Assembly (NCBI GenBank): GCA_013377095.1
Contig: JACAAY010000007.1
Span: forward strand, 16,921 to 80,920
Reading direction: 5' to 3'
Length of the DNA: 64,000 bases
Source: Desulfuromonadales bacterium
GTDB taxonomy: Bacteria; Desulfobacterota; Desulfuromonadia; Geobacterales; Pseudopelobacteraceae
In this document: positions 50,159 to 57,388 of the stretch, piece after piece
Numbering within the stretch: the stretch's first letter is position 1
How the letters are laid out: every line of letters starts with the position of its first letter
Notes under the pieces: model-generated
Seen by the model: only the letters and a program-made list of their open reading frames with translations
What the model was told of the DNA's origin: nothing
The model's database searches: none
Translations under genes and position numbers: made by a program

Positions 50159-50749
50159 TGTGTTGTAGTTCGTGTTGTAGTAAAAAGGAACCGGACTCCC
50201 TCCATGTGTTCCCGGTTACTTTTATTATTTTCTCTTTGCCCCCCTACCCTATCCAAACAGCACAGGACCAGAGCCAAGAAAACCACCCTGGCAGCACCTG
50301 GCGCACGACTCCGGTCGGCTCTTTACTGTTGATCCGCTGTACTTTCTCCTTGACTTCATATAGGTGACTTTTGTTAACGTTCCTGCATGGTATAAACCGG
50401 CGTGGAACTATGACCCAGAATCGTTGTCCAAACCTGACCCGCCTTGTGAATAAATATATCATAAAGCAGTTAGTTATAGATTCGGGTGGGTCAAGGTTCG
50501 ACGCCGATTAGGGGTCAAATCACCAAACCGATCCATACACGTATTGCACTGGTTTTCGGTGCGAATGGCTTTTGATATGGGATTTTTGATGGGGTATGGG
50601 GATTGTTATTGAGGGTCCGACCACTGATTCTTTCGAGAAATATTAGCTGAATTAGCCGATGCAGCGGGATTTGGTGGCGTTGAGTTCGCTGATCCAGTGC
50701 GGTCTGGCGCTGGGAAGAGAAAATGTAGAGCTTCAGGGGGAAAAATTAC
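50159..50749. other. Gene-poor scar between tRNA-Arg and the accessory cluster
   Basis: About 590 bases without an intact gene. It begins with two copies of GTGTTGTAGT at 50160-50169 and 50172-50181. A minus-strand segment at about 50374-50445 reads like a tyrosine-recombinase C-terminus, described separately. A plus-strand stretch at about 50643-50750 can be read as EILAELADAAGFGGVEF and may be a fragment of a lost gene. Nothing else is recognised. Confidence 0.55.
50374..50445 (-). pseudogene. Possible tyrosine recombinase C-terminal remnant
   Basis: Read on the minus strand, this segment gives KAGQVWTTILGHSST and then PVYTMQER before a stop. LGHSS followed by a short spacer resembles the box II region of phage-type integrases (LGHSS, then a Tyr). 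There is no complete upstream frame. It lies about 260 bases from the tRNA-Arg 3' end, where an island integrase would be expected. The match is short and could be chance. Confidence 0.3.
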
Positions 50750-50778
50750 TTGACACATTAGAACGACCGGTCTAAGCT
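50750..50778 (+). promoter_or_regulatory. tetR1 promoter with operator in the spacer
   Basis: TTGACA (50750-50755), 17-base spacer, TAAGCT (50773-50778). The spacer ends with the operator core GACCGGTC (50765-50772). The predicted start point is within a base or two of ATG 50785, and there is no ribosome site, so the transcript should be leaderless. The geometry is that of autorepression by blocking RNA polymerase. Confidence 0.7.
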
Positions 50779-50784
50779 TTAAAC

Positions 50785-51381
50785 ATGAAACGAATTCACA
50801 GCAAAGATGACATAGTCCAGGCAGGGCTGGAAATCATTTTAAGTAAGGGTTTCAATGCTACGGGTGTTGAGGCCATCTTGAAACAGGCAAATGTGCCTAA
50901 GGGTTCATTTTATAACTTTTTCTCCAGCAAAGAAGAATTCGGCTTGGCTGTAATCGATAAATACCTTGCAGAAACTGTTGGAGTTTTAATCCCTATTTTC
51001 AGTGATGAATCTTTATCGCCGCTGGAGCGCATCAAAAAAAGCTTCGAGATTTTGATTGCGAGATTTGAAGGTAATGATTGCAGCAAGGGATGTCTACTTG
51101 GCAACCTGAGCCTGGAAATGTCCGATCAATATGAGAGAGCCCGGCAACATCTTGACTTGTCTCTGCTACAGTGGATCAGGGCTTTATCCGGTCTTCTTCT
51201 TCAGGCACAGACGGAGAAAACAATCTCTGCTGATTTGGACCCTGAAATGCTCGCAGAGAATTTGGTTTCATCATTCGAAGGAGCACTGCTTCGCTCCAAG
51301 GTCAAGAAATCATCTGAACCATTGAAAAATTTCATTTTTTTATACTTCGATAGGTTTCTGTCTCAAAAAAATGAATCGTGA
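50785..51381 (+). CDS. TetR-family regulator, NemR-like (copy 1)
   Basis: The 198-residue protein has an N-terminal TetR helix-turn-helix (ATGVEAILKQANVPKGSFYNFF, about 25-46) and a C-terminal ligand domain with DCSKGCLLGNLSLE. Aligned to E. coli NemR from memory, C103 falls on the redox-active NemR Cys106. K172 (in SKVKKSSEPL) falls on NemR Lys175, with identical 69-residue spacing. NemR senses quinones, aldehydes and hypochlorous acid and represses its own gene and the nemA Old Yellow Enzyme. An additional C99 lies beside C103. It is about 76% identical by hand count to the copy at 56715. The next operator and the radical SAM gene follow directly. Confidence 0.88.
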   Translation: MKRIHSKDDIVQAGLEIILSKGFNATGVEAILKQANVPKGSFYNFFSSKEEFGLAVIDKYLAETVGVLIPIFSDESLSPLERIKKSFEILIARFEGNDCSKGCLLGNLSLEMSDQYERARQHLDLSLLQWIRALSGLLLQAQTEKTISADLDPEMLAENLVSSFEGALLRSKVKKSSEPLKNFIFLYFDRFLSQKNES

Positions 51382-51411
51382 TAACAATCTATTTTTTTAC
51401 CTATGAACACG

Positions 51412-51423
51412 TAGACCGGTCCA
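51412..51423. promoter_or_regulatory. Candidate TetR operator before the radical SAM gene
   Basis: TAGACCGGTCCA, core GACCGGTC at 51414-51421, lies about 80 bases before the radical SAM start and just after tetR1. The last two bases break the perfect palindrome. Confidence 0.65.
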
Positions 51424-51492
51424 TTTGATTAGGTGTCGGCCATACGAATAACCGAGCGCCTCAAAAGATTTGAATGTCAGGAGGAACATCAC

Positions 51493-52899
51493 GTGAAAGA
51501 GTCAGTAGGCTGCTTACCAACAAATGGCGTCAGCTTTCAAATGCTGTCAAACAACATCTGCCAAGAGAATAATTTGTCTTCTTGCTCTGGACCGCAGCCT
51601 GCATTTCGGAAACACCCTTCAAAACTCTTCGTAGAGACCACCACTCGCTGCAATTTCAAATGCCAGGCATGTGTAAAACAATCAAGCGGCAACGGGATAG
51701 TGGATGGAGACATGTCCCTTGCAACTTTCATGGCATTGGTTCCTGTCTTTCCCTATCTTGAAAACATGGTCCTCAGCGGTATCGGCGAACCTCTCCTTCA
51801 TCCGCGACTGGAAGAATTCATCGGAATTGCCAAAAAAACAATGCCCCATGGAAGCTGGGTCGGATTTCAGTCCAACGGCGCCCTTCTAACAAAGACAAGA
51901 GCTATTTCGCTGATAAGTGCAGGACTTGATCGCATTTGCCTATCCCTGGATTCCGTAGCTGGTGATACTTTCCGTACACTTCGGGAAGGTGGCGAGGTGA
52001 CGGACATTGAACAAGCTTTATCTATTCTGGGTTCCGCAAAGGATCTCTGCGGGAAAGCTGAATTCGAGATTGGCATCGAGTTTGTTTTAAGGCGGGATAA
52101 CGTCCATGAACTTGTGGATGTGCTGAAATGGGCGACTGACCGTGGCGCTACTTTTGCCATAGTAACGCATCTTCTTCCCTATGAATCGTCCCACGTGTCA
52201 CAAATTTCCTACGAATACAATTCTGACGATGCCCTCGCGTTATACGAACCATGGAAGAGAATGGCGGATAGCGAAGGAATCGATATAAGTAAGTATTTCG
52301 ATATCCTCTTTTCTTTCAGGATTTTCAGGACGCAGGAAGAACAACGAATTCTCGATCATGTTCGTCACATGATGCTGGAGTCGAATCAGCGTGGCATATT
52401 TCTTCGGGTAAAAAATATTCTGGAACGAGATGAAACATTATTTGAGGAGATGACACGAATTTTTGATGAAGCAAAAGGTGTAGCGGAGAGTACGGGCCTT
52501 AGCCTTCGCCTCCCTGAAATCTTACCAACTGCTAACCGCAAATGCGATTTTGTTGAGGGTGGTTCTGCCATGGTCTCCTGGGATGGATCTGTCCATCCAT
52601 GTTATTATCTCTGGCACAATTACGACTGCTACTACAGGGAACGAGATCTTCATAAGCACATAGAAGCAAAATATTTTGGCAATACTGAACATAACAGTAT
52701 TGAAAGCATTTGGAACACCCAAAAATTCATATTGTTCAGGAAAGAAGTATTGAAATATGAATTTTCATACTGCACCAATTGCAATGTCAGTCCATGTAAT
52801 CTCATCGACACCTCAGAGTTTAGCAATGATTGCCATACCAATACAGTCCCCTGTGGTGACTGTTTCTGGTGCATGGGCATGTTCAACTGCATGCAGTAA
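51493..52899 (+). CDS. Radical SAM/SPASM protein, metalloenzyme-maturase type
   Basis: I take GTG 51493 because AGGAGG at 51479-51484 is ideally spaced; the frame is open upstream to 51433. The protein of about 468 residues has the radical SAM motif C53-x3-C57-x2-C60 (TRCNFKCQAC), LSGIGEPLLHP, and a long Cys-rich C-terminus of the SPASM kind ending PCGDCFWCMGMFNCMQ. That ending resembles what I recall of maturases of tungsten aldehyde oxidoreductases (CGDCLWAQG-like). No tungsten enzyme gene is present in the window. The closest neighbour is the QueG-like Fe-S protein 35 bases downstream, a candidate partner. Function otherwise unknown. Confidence 0.78.
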   Translation: MKESVGCLPTNGVSFQMLSNNICQENNLSSCSGPQPAFRKHPSKLFVETTTRCNFKCQACVKQSSGNGIVDGDMSLATFMALVPVFPYLENMVLSGIGEPLLHPRLEEFIGIAKKTMPHGSWVGFQSNGALLTKTRAISLISAGLDRICLSLDSVAGDTFRTLREGGEVTDIEQALSILGSAKDLCGKAEFEIGIEFVLRRDNVHELVDVLKWATDRGATFAIVTHLLPYESSHVSQISYEYNSDDALALYEPWKRMADSEGIDISKYFDILFSFRIFRTQEEQRILDHVRHMMLESNQRGIFLRVKNILERDETLFEEMTRIFDEAKGVAESTGLSLRLPEILPTANRKCDFVEGGSAMVSWDGSVHPCYYLWHNYDCYYRERDLHKHIEAKYFGNTEHNSIESIWNTQKFILFRKEVLKYEFSYCTNCNVSPCNLIDTSEFSNDCHTNTVPCGDCFWCMGMFNCMQ

Positions 52900-52933
52900 A
52901 TAATTTATTCTTTAAAGTTGGGATGAGTTTACC

Positions 52934-53773
52934 ATGGAAAAACGTATCGTAAATGAAATTAGACGGTTGGTTGCGGAAAGCCCGGATAACCGTTTCCCAA
53001 ACAGTGATAAGCACTATTTTGACACTCCTCTGGTCGGTTATTCTCAAGCTGCTGATCCGATCTTCACCGAGTTCAAGACACATATAGGATCCTTTCATCT
53101 GACTCCGCAGGAAATCTTCGCGAGCACGTTCGGTGTGGATAAAGGGCAGGCGGCGTCTGTCATCTGTTGGATACTGCCAATCACTGAGGACACACGAAAG
53201 AGCAACCGAGAGAAAAGCTTCTTTCCGTCTTGGGAGTGGGCACAAACTAGGAGTAACGGTGCAAAATTCAATGTTTCGCTCAGCCTCCATCTTGTTTGCT
53301 ACCTGGAACAACTCGGATATCGAGCAGTAGTTCCACTGCTTTCTCCTGCCATGCAGGTGTTCAAAAATGCTCAAGTTGGAGTTGCATCTACGTGGTCGGA
53401 ACGTCACGCAGCCTATGCGGCAGGCCTCGGAACTTTCAGCCTCAACTGCGGCTTCATCACGGAGCGCGGGATTGCCGTCCGATGCGGCAGCATTATTACG
53501 AATCTTGTTCTTGCACCAACAATACGCTTCAACATGAACCCGTGGGGAAACTGTCTCCATTACGGAAGGGGCGGCTGTGACATATGTATTCAGCGTTGCC
53601 CCGCAGGGGCAATATCGTCCAAGGGTCTCGACAAAATGGAATGTTACAAGCATGTCTACGGTGATGCGCCGCGGACGGTGGGAACAATCTATGGTGTAAA
53701 AGAGACCGGTTGCGGGCTTTGCCAGACCAATGTGCCTTGCGAGTACCGGGTACCTGCCACATTCAGCCCTTAG
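52934..53773 (+). CDS. QueG-like Fe-S protein with a reduced first cluster motif
   Basis: The 279-residue protein resembles the Fe-S half of epoxyqueuosine reductase and related reductases: AYAAGLGTFSLNCGFITERG corresponds to the AGLG.IGKN region. The cluster region reads CDICIQRCPAGAI, then a Cys in MECYKH, then TGCGLCQTNVPCEYRVP. A typical first motif is CxxCxxCxxxCP; here only the last three cysteines are in register, with Arg in place of the first, so one cluster may be incomplete or use another ligand. It follows the radical SAM gene closely and is followed by a terminator. It is probably not the queuosine enzyme; its role is unknown. Confidence 0.72.
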   Translation: MEKRIVNEIRRLVAESPDNRFPNSDKHYFDTPLVGYSQAADPIFTEFKTHIGSFHLTPQEIFASTFGVDKGQAASVICWILPITEDTRKSNREKSFFPSWEWAQTRSNGAKFNVSLSLHLVCYLEQLGYRAVVPLLSPAMQVFKNAQVGVASTWSERHAAYAAGLGTFSLNCGFITERGIAVRCGSIITNLVLAPTIRFNMNPWGNCLHYGRGGCDICIQRCPAGAISSKGLDKMECYKHVYGDAPRTVGTIYGVKETGCGLCQTNVPCEYRVPATFSP

Positions 53774-53780
53774 AAAGGAG

Positions 53781-53811
53781 TGCCGAACTGAAAAGTCATC
53801 GGCATTTTTTT
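53781..53811 (+). terminator. Intrinsic terminator between the QueG-like and Old Yellow Enzyme genes
   Basis: TGCCGA (53781-53786) pairs with TCGGCA (53799-53804) around a 12-base loop, followed by seven T. It separates the radical SAM/QueG-like unit from the Old Yellow Enzyme unit. Confidence 0.6.
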
Positions 53812-53819
53812 AGCAATAA

Positions 53820-53848
53820 TTGCGTAGACTGGTCAAATTATTTACGTA
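53820..53848 (+). promoter_or_regulatory. Degenerate TetR operator within a weak promoter for the Old Yellow Enzyme gene
   Basis: TAGACTGGTCAA at 53825-53836 has core GACTGGTC, one base off GACCGGTC. It falls in the 17-base spacer between TTGCGT (53820-53825) and TACGTA (53843-53848), echoing the geometry of the tetR promoters. The promoter boxes are poor. Confidence 0.4.
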
Positions 53849-53931
53849 ACACGCTATCCACAACCCATCATGGCGAGGAGTCACCATGGGAAGAACTGTG
53901 GAATTACGAAAGAAAGATAGGAGGAATACCC

Positions 53932-55014
53932 ATGAAGAACTTATTTGAAAAGACCCGGATCGGCAGTTTGTCACTCACTAACAGGTTCGTCTACTCGGCG
54001 ACATGGGATGGAAAGGCTGATGATAAGGGATTTTGTACGTCCAGGAATATCGATTCAGTAGTCGAGCGCATTCGCGGAGGAGTGGGACTCGTCATAACAG
54101 GTATGGCATTTGTGTCACCGGAGGGAATGGCCGCTCCCTGGCAATTGGCAATTTACAATGATGAATTTATTCCGGGCCTCTTGAAAATGAGTAAGGCGGT
54201 TCATGATGCTCGAGGGAAAATTGTCCTTCAGTTAGCTCATGGAGGAGCTTACTCAGCTTCCGCGTTAACCGGGAGCGATGTTTTGGGACCTTCTGCGAAC
54301 GACTCAGAGCTGTTCCCCAAATGCCGGGAAATTTCCATAGCCGAAATCAAACAGGTCGTTCAGTCATTCGGAGCGGCAGCGGGAAGGGCAAAAAAAGCCG
54401 GCTTTGATGGTGTGCAGTTGCACTCGGCACACGGCTACCTGCTGAGTCAATTTCTCTCACCGTTCTTTAATAAACGAACGGACAACTATGGTGGAAGCAT
54501 AGAGAACCGAGCGCGAATACTCCTTGAAACTTTCCAGACAGTAAGAAAAGAGGTCGGCGAGGAATACCCTGTTTTTGTGAAAATCAATTCCGAGGATTTT
54601 GTAGAAGGAGGTCTTACGGTCAATGAGATGCTGCAGGTTTGCTCGATGCTCGAAAAGGAAGGTGTTGATGCCATAGAAATGAGTGGCGGGACAATATTTG
54701 CGTCAGGCGCTTACTCCAGTTGCAGGGTGGGACAGGATCAGGATGTTTATTACAAAGAAGCGGCTGTTCGCTACAAAAATAAAATCGGCGTACCACTGTT
54801 GCTGGTAGGTGGTGTTAATTCAATCGAGATAGCCGACAAAGTGATAAACGATGGGACAGCTGACTATATATCCATCTGCCGCCCTCTAATTCGTGAACCA
54901 AACTTGATTGAACGCTGGAACTCCGGAGACATGAAGCCTGCCAGCTGCAAATACTGCAATGGTTGTTTTGGGCCTGGACTAAAAGGCGAAGGTGTTAAAT
55001 GCGTAGTTGCTTGA
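53932..55014 (+). CDS. Old Yellow Enzyme-family NADH:flavin oxidoreductase with Fe-S motif
   Basis: This FMN enzyme of about 360 residues has the OYE barrel: VQLHSAHGYLLSQFLSPFFN with H164 and H167, then KRTDNYGGSIENRARI. It ends with CKYCNGC followed by Cys 11 residues later, a cluster motif like that of the 2,4-dienoyl-CoA reductase/trimethylamine dehydrogenase group, but stops there without their C-terminal FAD/NADH domains. Enzymes of this class reduce activated C=C bonds in enals, quinones and maleimides, which fits a NemR-type regulon. ATG 53932 follows AGGAGGAATACCC. The preceding open frame is not part of the family. Confidence 0.88.
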   Translation: MKNLFEKTRIGSLSLTNRFVYSATWDGKADDKGFCTSRNIDSVVERIRGGVGLVITGMAFVSPEGMAAPWQLAIYNDEFIPGLLKMSKAVHDARGKIVLQLAHGGAYSASALTGSDVLGPSANDSELFPKCREISIAEIKQVVQSFGAAAGRAKKAGFDGVQLHSAHGYLLSQFLSPFFNKRTDNYGGSIENRARILLETFQTVRKEVGEEYPVFVKINSEDFVEGGLTVNEMLQVCSMLEKEGVDAIEMSGGTIFASGAYSSCRVGQDQDVYYKEAAVRYKNKIGVPLLLVGGVNSIEIADKVINDGTADYISICRPLIREPNLIERWNSGDMKPASCKYCNGCFGPGLKGEGVKCVVA

Positions 55015-55070
55015 GCTAGAAGATCAATAACTCGTATATCCAGCAGCGGATATTCAGTAATTGCGTATAT

Positions 55071-55104
55071 AAGGAGGTGAAACGGAATGCAAATTTTGAT
55101 CTGA
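55071..55104 (+). other. Perfect Shine-Dalgarno site followed by a 5-codon ORF
   Basis: AAGGAGGTGA at 55071-55080 is a near-perfect anti-16S match. ATG at 55087 then encodes only MQILI before TGA at 55102-55104. Four bases on, another ATG (55108) opens about 41 codons overlapping the aldehyde dehydrogenase start in another frame. It may be a leader ORF coupling translation, a decayed gene start or chance. Confidence 0.3.
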
Positions 55105-55186
55105 ATTATGAGCAAAGAGTCAATGGCCAGTCAAGGTAATCGGTATTCAATCACAGACGCACTCATCGAAAACAATGGAGGTTGTC

Positions 55187-56542
55187 ATGGGAAATGTAAC
55201 TCAGCAGATAGACGAATTGGTAGCCAAGGCTCAAAAAGCAGCAGCAATTTTTAAAACATATTCTCAGGAGCAGGTCGACAAGATTTGTGCAGCGATGGAC
55301 GCAGCTAGCGTTGCCAACGAAGTCATTCTTGGCGAAGAAGCCGTTGCTGAAACCGGCATCGGACGTGCCGACCACAAAGCCATCAAAAACCATCTCGGCG
55401 CCCATGTTGTCTATGAGTATTTCAAAGACAAAAAATCCGTCGGCGTTATCAAAGAGGAAGAAGGAGTCAAGTATATCGCTGAGCCGTTTGGTGTTCTCGC
55501 CGGCGCAACGCCGACCACCAATCCGACTTCCACCACCATGTTCAAGTCACTGATCGCCCTCAAGAGTCGCAACGTCATCATCTTTGCTTTCCACCCTCGC
55601 GCCCAGAAGTGCAGTGCCCATGCCGCCAAGCTCATGTATGACGCAGCCATCAGCGCCGGCGCGCCTACCAACGTTATCCAGTGGATCGAAGAGCCCTCCC
55701 TTGAGGGAACCAATGCCCTGTTCAAACATCCTGATGTCAAACTGATCCTGGCCACTGGCGGCAACGCCATGGTCAAGTCGGCCTACAGCTCCGGTCACCC
55801 CGCCATTGGTGTCGGCGCAGGCAACACCCCGGTCTTCATCTCCAAGTCAGCCAACCTGAGTGTTGCCATCAACAACGTTATCCTTTCAAAGACCTTCGAC
55901 AACGGCACGATCTGCTCCTCCGACCAGTCCGTTATCTTTGATGATCCGGCTATAGCTGAGAAGGGTATAAAAATGCTTGTTAAGCGCGGCGCCTATCTCG
56001 TCAACAACGACGAGAAAGCCAAACTTGAAAAAGTAATGTTCGATAAAGAGCGTGGTGTACCCGCAACCGCCATTGTCGGCAAGTCTCCCCAGTTCATCGC
56101 CAAGCTGGCCGGCTTCGAAATACCCGCAGACGCCAAGCTGCTGCTGGTACCCCTGAGCTGCATCGGTCCCGAGGACTGGTTCAGTCATGAGAAGCTCTCC
56201 CCGGTTCTCGGCGTCATCTCCTACAACAGCACCGACGAAGCCATCGCCGCTGCCAAATCCCAGCTGCTGTGGGGTGGAGCCGGTCACACCTCCGTTATTC
56301 ACGCCCAGGATGAAGCCGTTCTGGACAGGTATGCCGCTGAAATCCCCGCCAACCGTCTGCTGCTCAACCAGCCGGCAGTTCACGGTTCCATCGGCCTTAT
56401 CTACAATCAGCTGCCCCCTTCACTGACTCTGGGTTGCGGCACCGATGGCGGCAACTACCTCGGCAATAACATCAACTTCAGCGACCTGCTCAGCATCAAG
56501 TCGGTTGCCAAGCGTATGGTTGATTACGAAAGAGACGAATAG
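55187..56542 (+). CDS. CoA-acylating aldehyde dehydrogenase, stand-alone AdhE N-half type
   Basis: The 451-residue protein aligns along its length with the aldehyde dehydrogenase half of AdhE: KAIKNHLGAHVVYEYFKDKK, AEPFGVLAGATPTTNPTST, and catalytic C243 in DNGTICSSDQS, then SLTLGCGTDGGN. It oxidises aldehydes to acyl-CoA with NAD and CoA or runs in reverse. There is no alcohol dehydrogenase half and no microcompartment gene nearby. ATG 55187 is chosen because GGAGG lies five bases upstream. The gene follows the Old Yellow Enzyme gene with no obvious terminator between them, and ends before a strong hairpin. In this setting removal of reactive aldehydes is a likely role. Confidence 0.9.
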   Translation: MGNVTQQIDELVAKAQKAAAIFKTYSQEQVDKICAAMDAASVANEVILGEEAVAETGIGRADHKAIKNHLGAHVVYEYFKDKKSVGVIKEEEGVKYIAEPFGVLAGATPTTNPTSTTMFKSLIALKSRNVIIFAFHPRAQKCSAHAAKLMYDAAISAGAPTNVIQWIEEPSLEGTNALFKHPDVKLILATGGNAMVKSAYSSGHPAIGVGAGNTPVFISKSANLSVAINNVILSKTFDNGTICSSDQSVIFDDPAIAEKGIKMLVKRGAYLVNNDEKAKLEKVMFDKERGVPATAIVGKSPQFIAKLAGFEIPADAKLLLVPLSCIGPEDWFSHEKLSPVLGVISYNSTDEAIAAAKSQLLWGGAGHTSVIHAQDEAVLDRYAAEIPANRLLLNQPAVHGSIGLIYNQLPPSLTLGCGTDGGNYLGNNINFSDLLSIKSVAKRMVDYERDE

Positions 56543-56621
56543 CTTTCACTGCGATTAAATCTTCCAGAGGTTGATAGTGATGAATCACCTGGCCTACTTC
56601 GCTATCATGGGTTAAAAGCAT

Positions 56622-56650
56622 ACGGCTGTCGGTCATTTGCCGACAGCCGT
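56622..56650 (+). terminator. Strong hairpin after the aldehyde dehydrogenase gene
   Basis: ACGGCTGTCGG (56622-56632) pairs perfectly with CCGACAGCCGT (56640-56650) around TCATTTG. There is no T-run, but its place before the tetR2 promoter suggests a transcription end. Confidence 0.6.
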
Positions 56651-56679
56651 AGAGAAGTGAGCTCCAGGGAAAAAATTCC

Positions 56680-56708
56680 TTGACATATTGGGGCGACCGG
56701 TCTAATTA
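56680..56708 (+). promoter_or_regulatory. tetR2 promoter with operator in the spacer
   Basis: TTGACA (56680-56685), 17-base spacer, TAATTA (56703-56708). The spacer ends with the operator core GACCGGTC (56695-56702). ATG 56715 begins seven bases after the -10 box with no ribosome site, so the mRNA is predicted to be leaderless. The layout is base-for-base the same as at tetR1, and the 20 bases upstream are also similar. Confidence 0.7.
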
Positions 56709-56714
56709 TAAATC

Positions 56715-57311
56715 ATGAAAAGAATTCACAGCAAAGACGACATCGTCCAGGTAGGACTGGATATCATATTGAGTAAAGGATTCAGCGCTACCGGCGTCGA
56801 GGCAATACTGAAGCAGGCAAATGTGCCAAAGGGCTCATTTTACAATTTTTTCCCCAGTAAGGAAGAATTCGGTCTGGCGATAATCGACAAATATGTTGCA
56901 GAAGTTGGTGAACATTTCCACACCATATTCACCGATGAGTCTCTACCACCACTGGAACGCGTGAAAAAAAGCTTTGAATCCAGAATATCGAGATTTGAAG
57001 GCCATGATTGCACCAAGGGGTGTCTGATCGGCAATTTGAGCCTGGAACTTTCCGATCAATACGAGAGCGTCCGGGAACGTCTTGAACAAGCTCTGCAAGG
57101 CTGGGCGAAGTCTGTGTCCAGGTTACTTCTTCAAGCACAGAAGGAGAAAACCATCCCGGAAGATTTAGATCCTGAAATGCTCGCGGAGAATTTGATCTCA
57201 GCATTCCAGGGCGCACTGCTCCGGTCCAAGGTTAAGAAATCGTCCGACCCTTTGAAGAATTTCATCCATTTGTACTTCGATAGGTTTCTTGCTCAAAAAG
57301 AAGAAGGATAA
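56715..57311 (+). CDS. TetR-family regulator, NemR-like (copy 2)
   Basis: This 198-residue paralogue of the protein at 50785 keeps an almost identical helix-turn-helix (five changes in the first 60 residues), so both should bind the same palindrome. It diverges most in the ligand-binding middle (61-150). C99, C103 and K172, the residues aligned with the NemR redox switch, are conserved. The divergence in the effector domain with a constant DNA-binding domain suggests two regulators that read different chemical signals onto one set of operators. It is followed by a further operator and the QueG-like/SCP2 gene. Confidence 0.88.
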   Translation: MKRIHSKDDIVQVGLDIILSKGFSATGVEAILKQANVPKGSFYNFFPSKEEFGLAIIDKYVAEVGEHFHTIFTDESLPPLERVKKSFESRISRFEGHDCTKGCLIGNLSLELSDQYESVRERLEQALQGWAKSVSRLLLQAQKEKTIPEDLDPEMLAENLISAFQGALLRSKVKKSSDPLKNFIHLYFDRFLAQKEEG

Positions 57312-57341
57312 GTCGTCACTTTTTTTTGGGTAGTAAAACAT

Positions 57342-57353
57342 AGACCGGTCTAA
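57342..57353. promoter_or_regulatory. Perfect TetR operator before the QueG-like/SCP2 gene
   Basis: TAGACCGGTCTA, a perfect 12-base palindrome (core 57344-57351), lies 35 bases before the gene start. Confidence 0.7.
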
Positions 57354-57388
57354 ATGTTTGCCCGATCCCGACAAAAGGAGCGTAAGCA

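Noticed and set aside
50158..50462. Small open frames at 50158-50367 (+) and 50244-50462 (-) as genes
   Set aside because: Neither has a ribosome site or recognisable domain; the minus one is out of frame with the possible integrase remnant.
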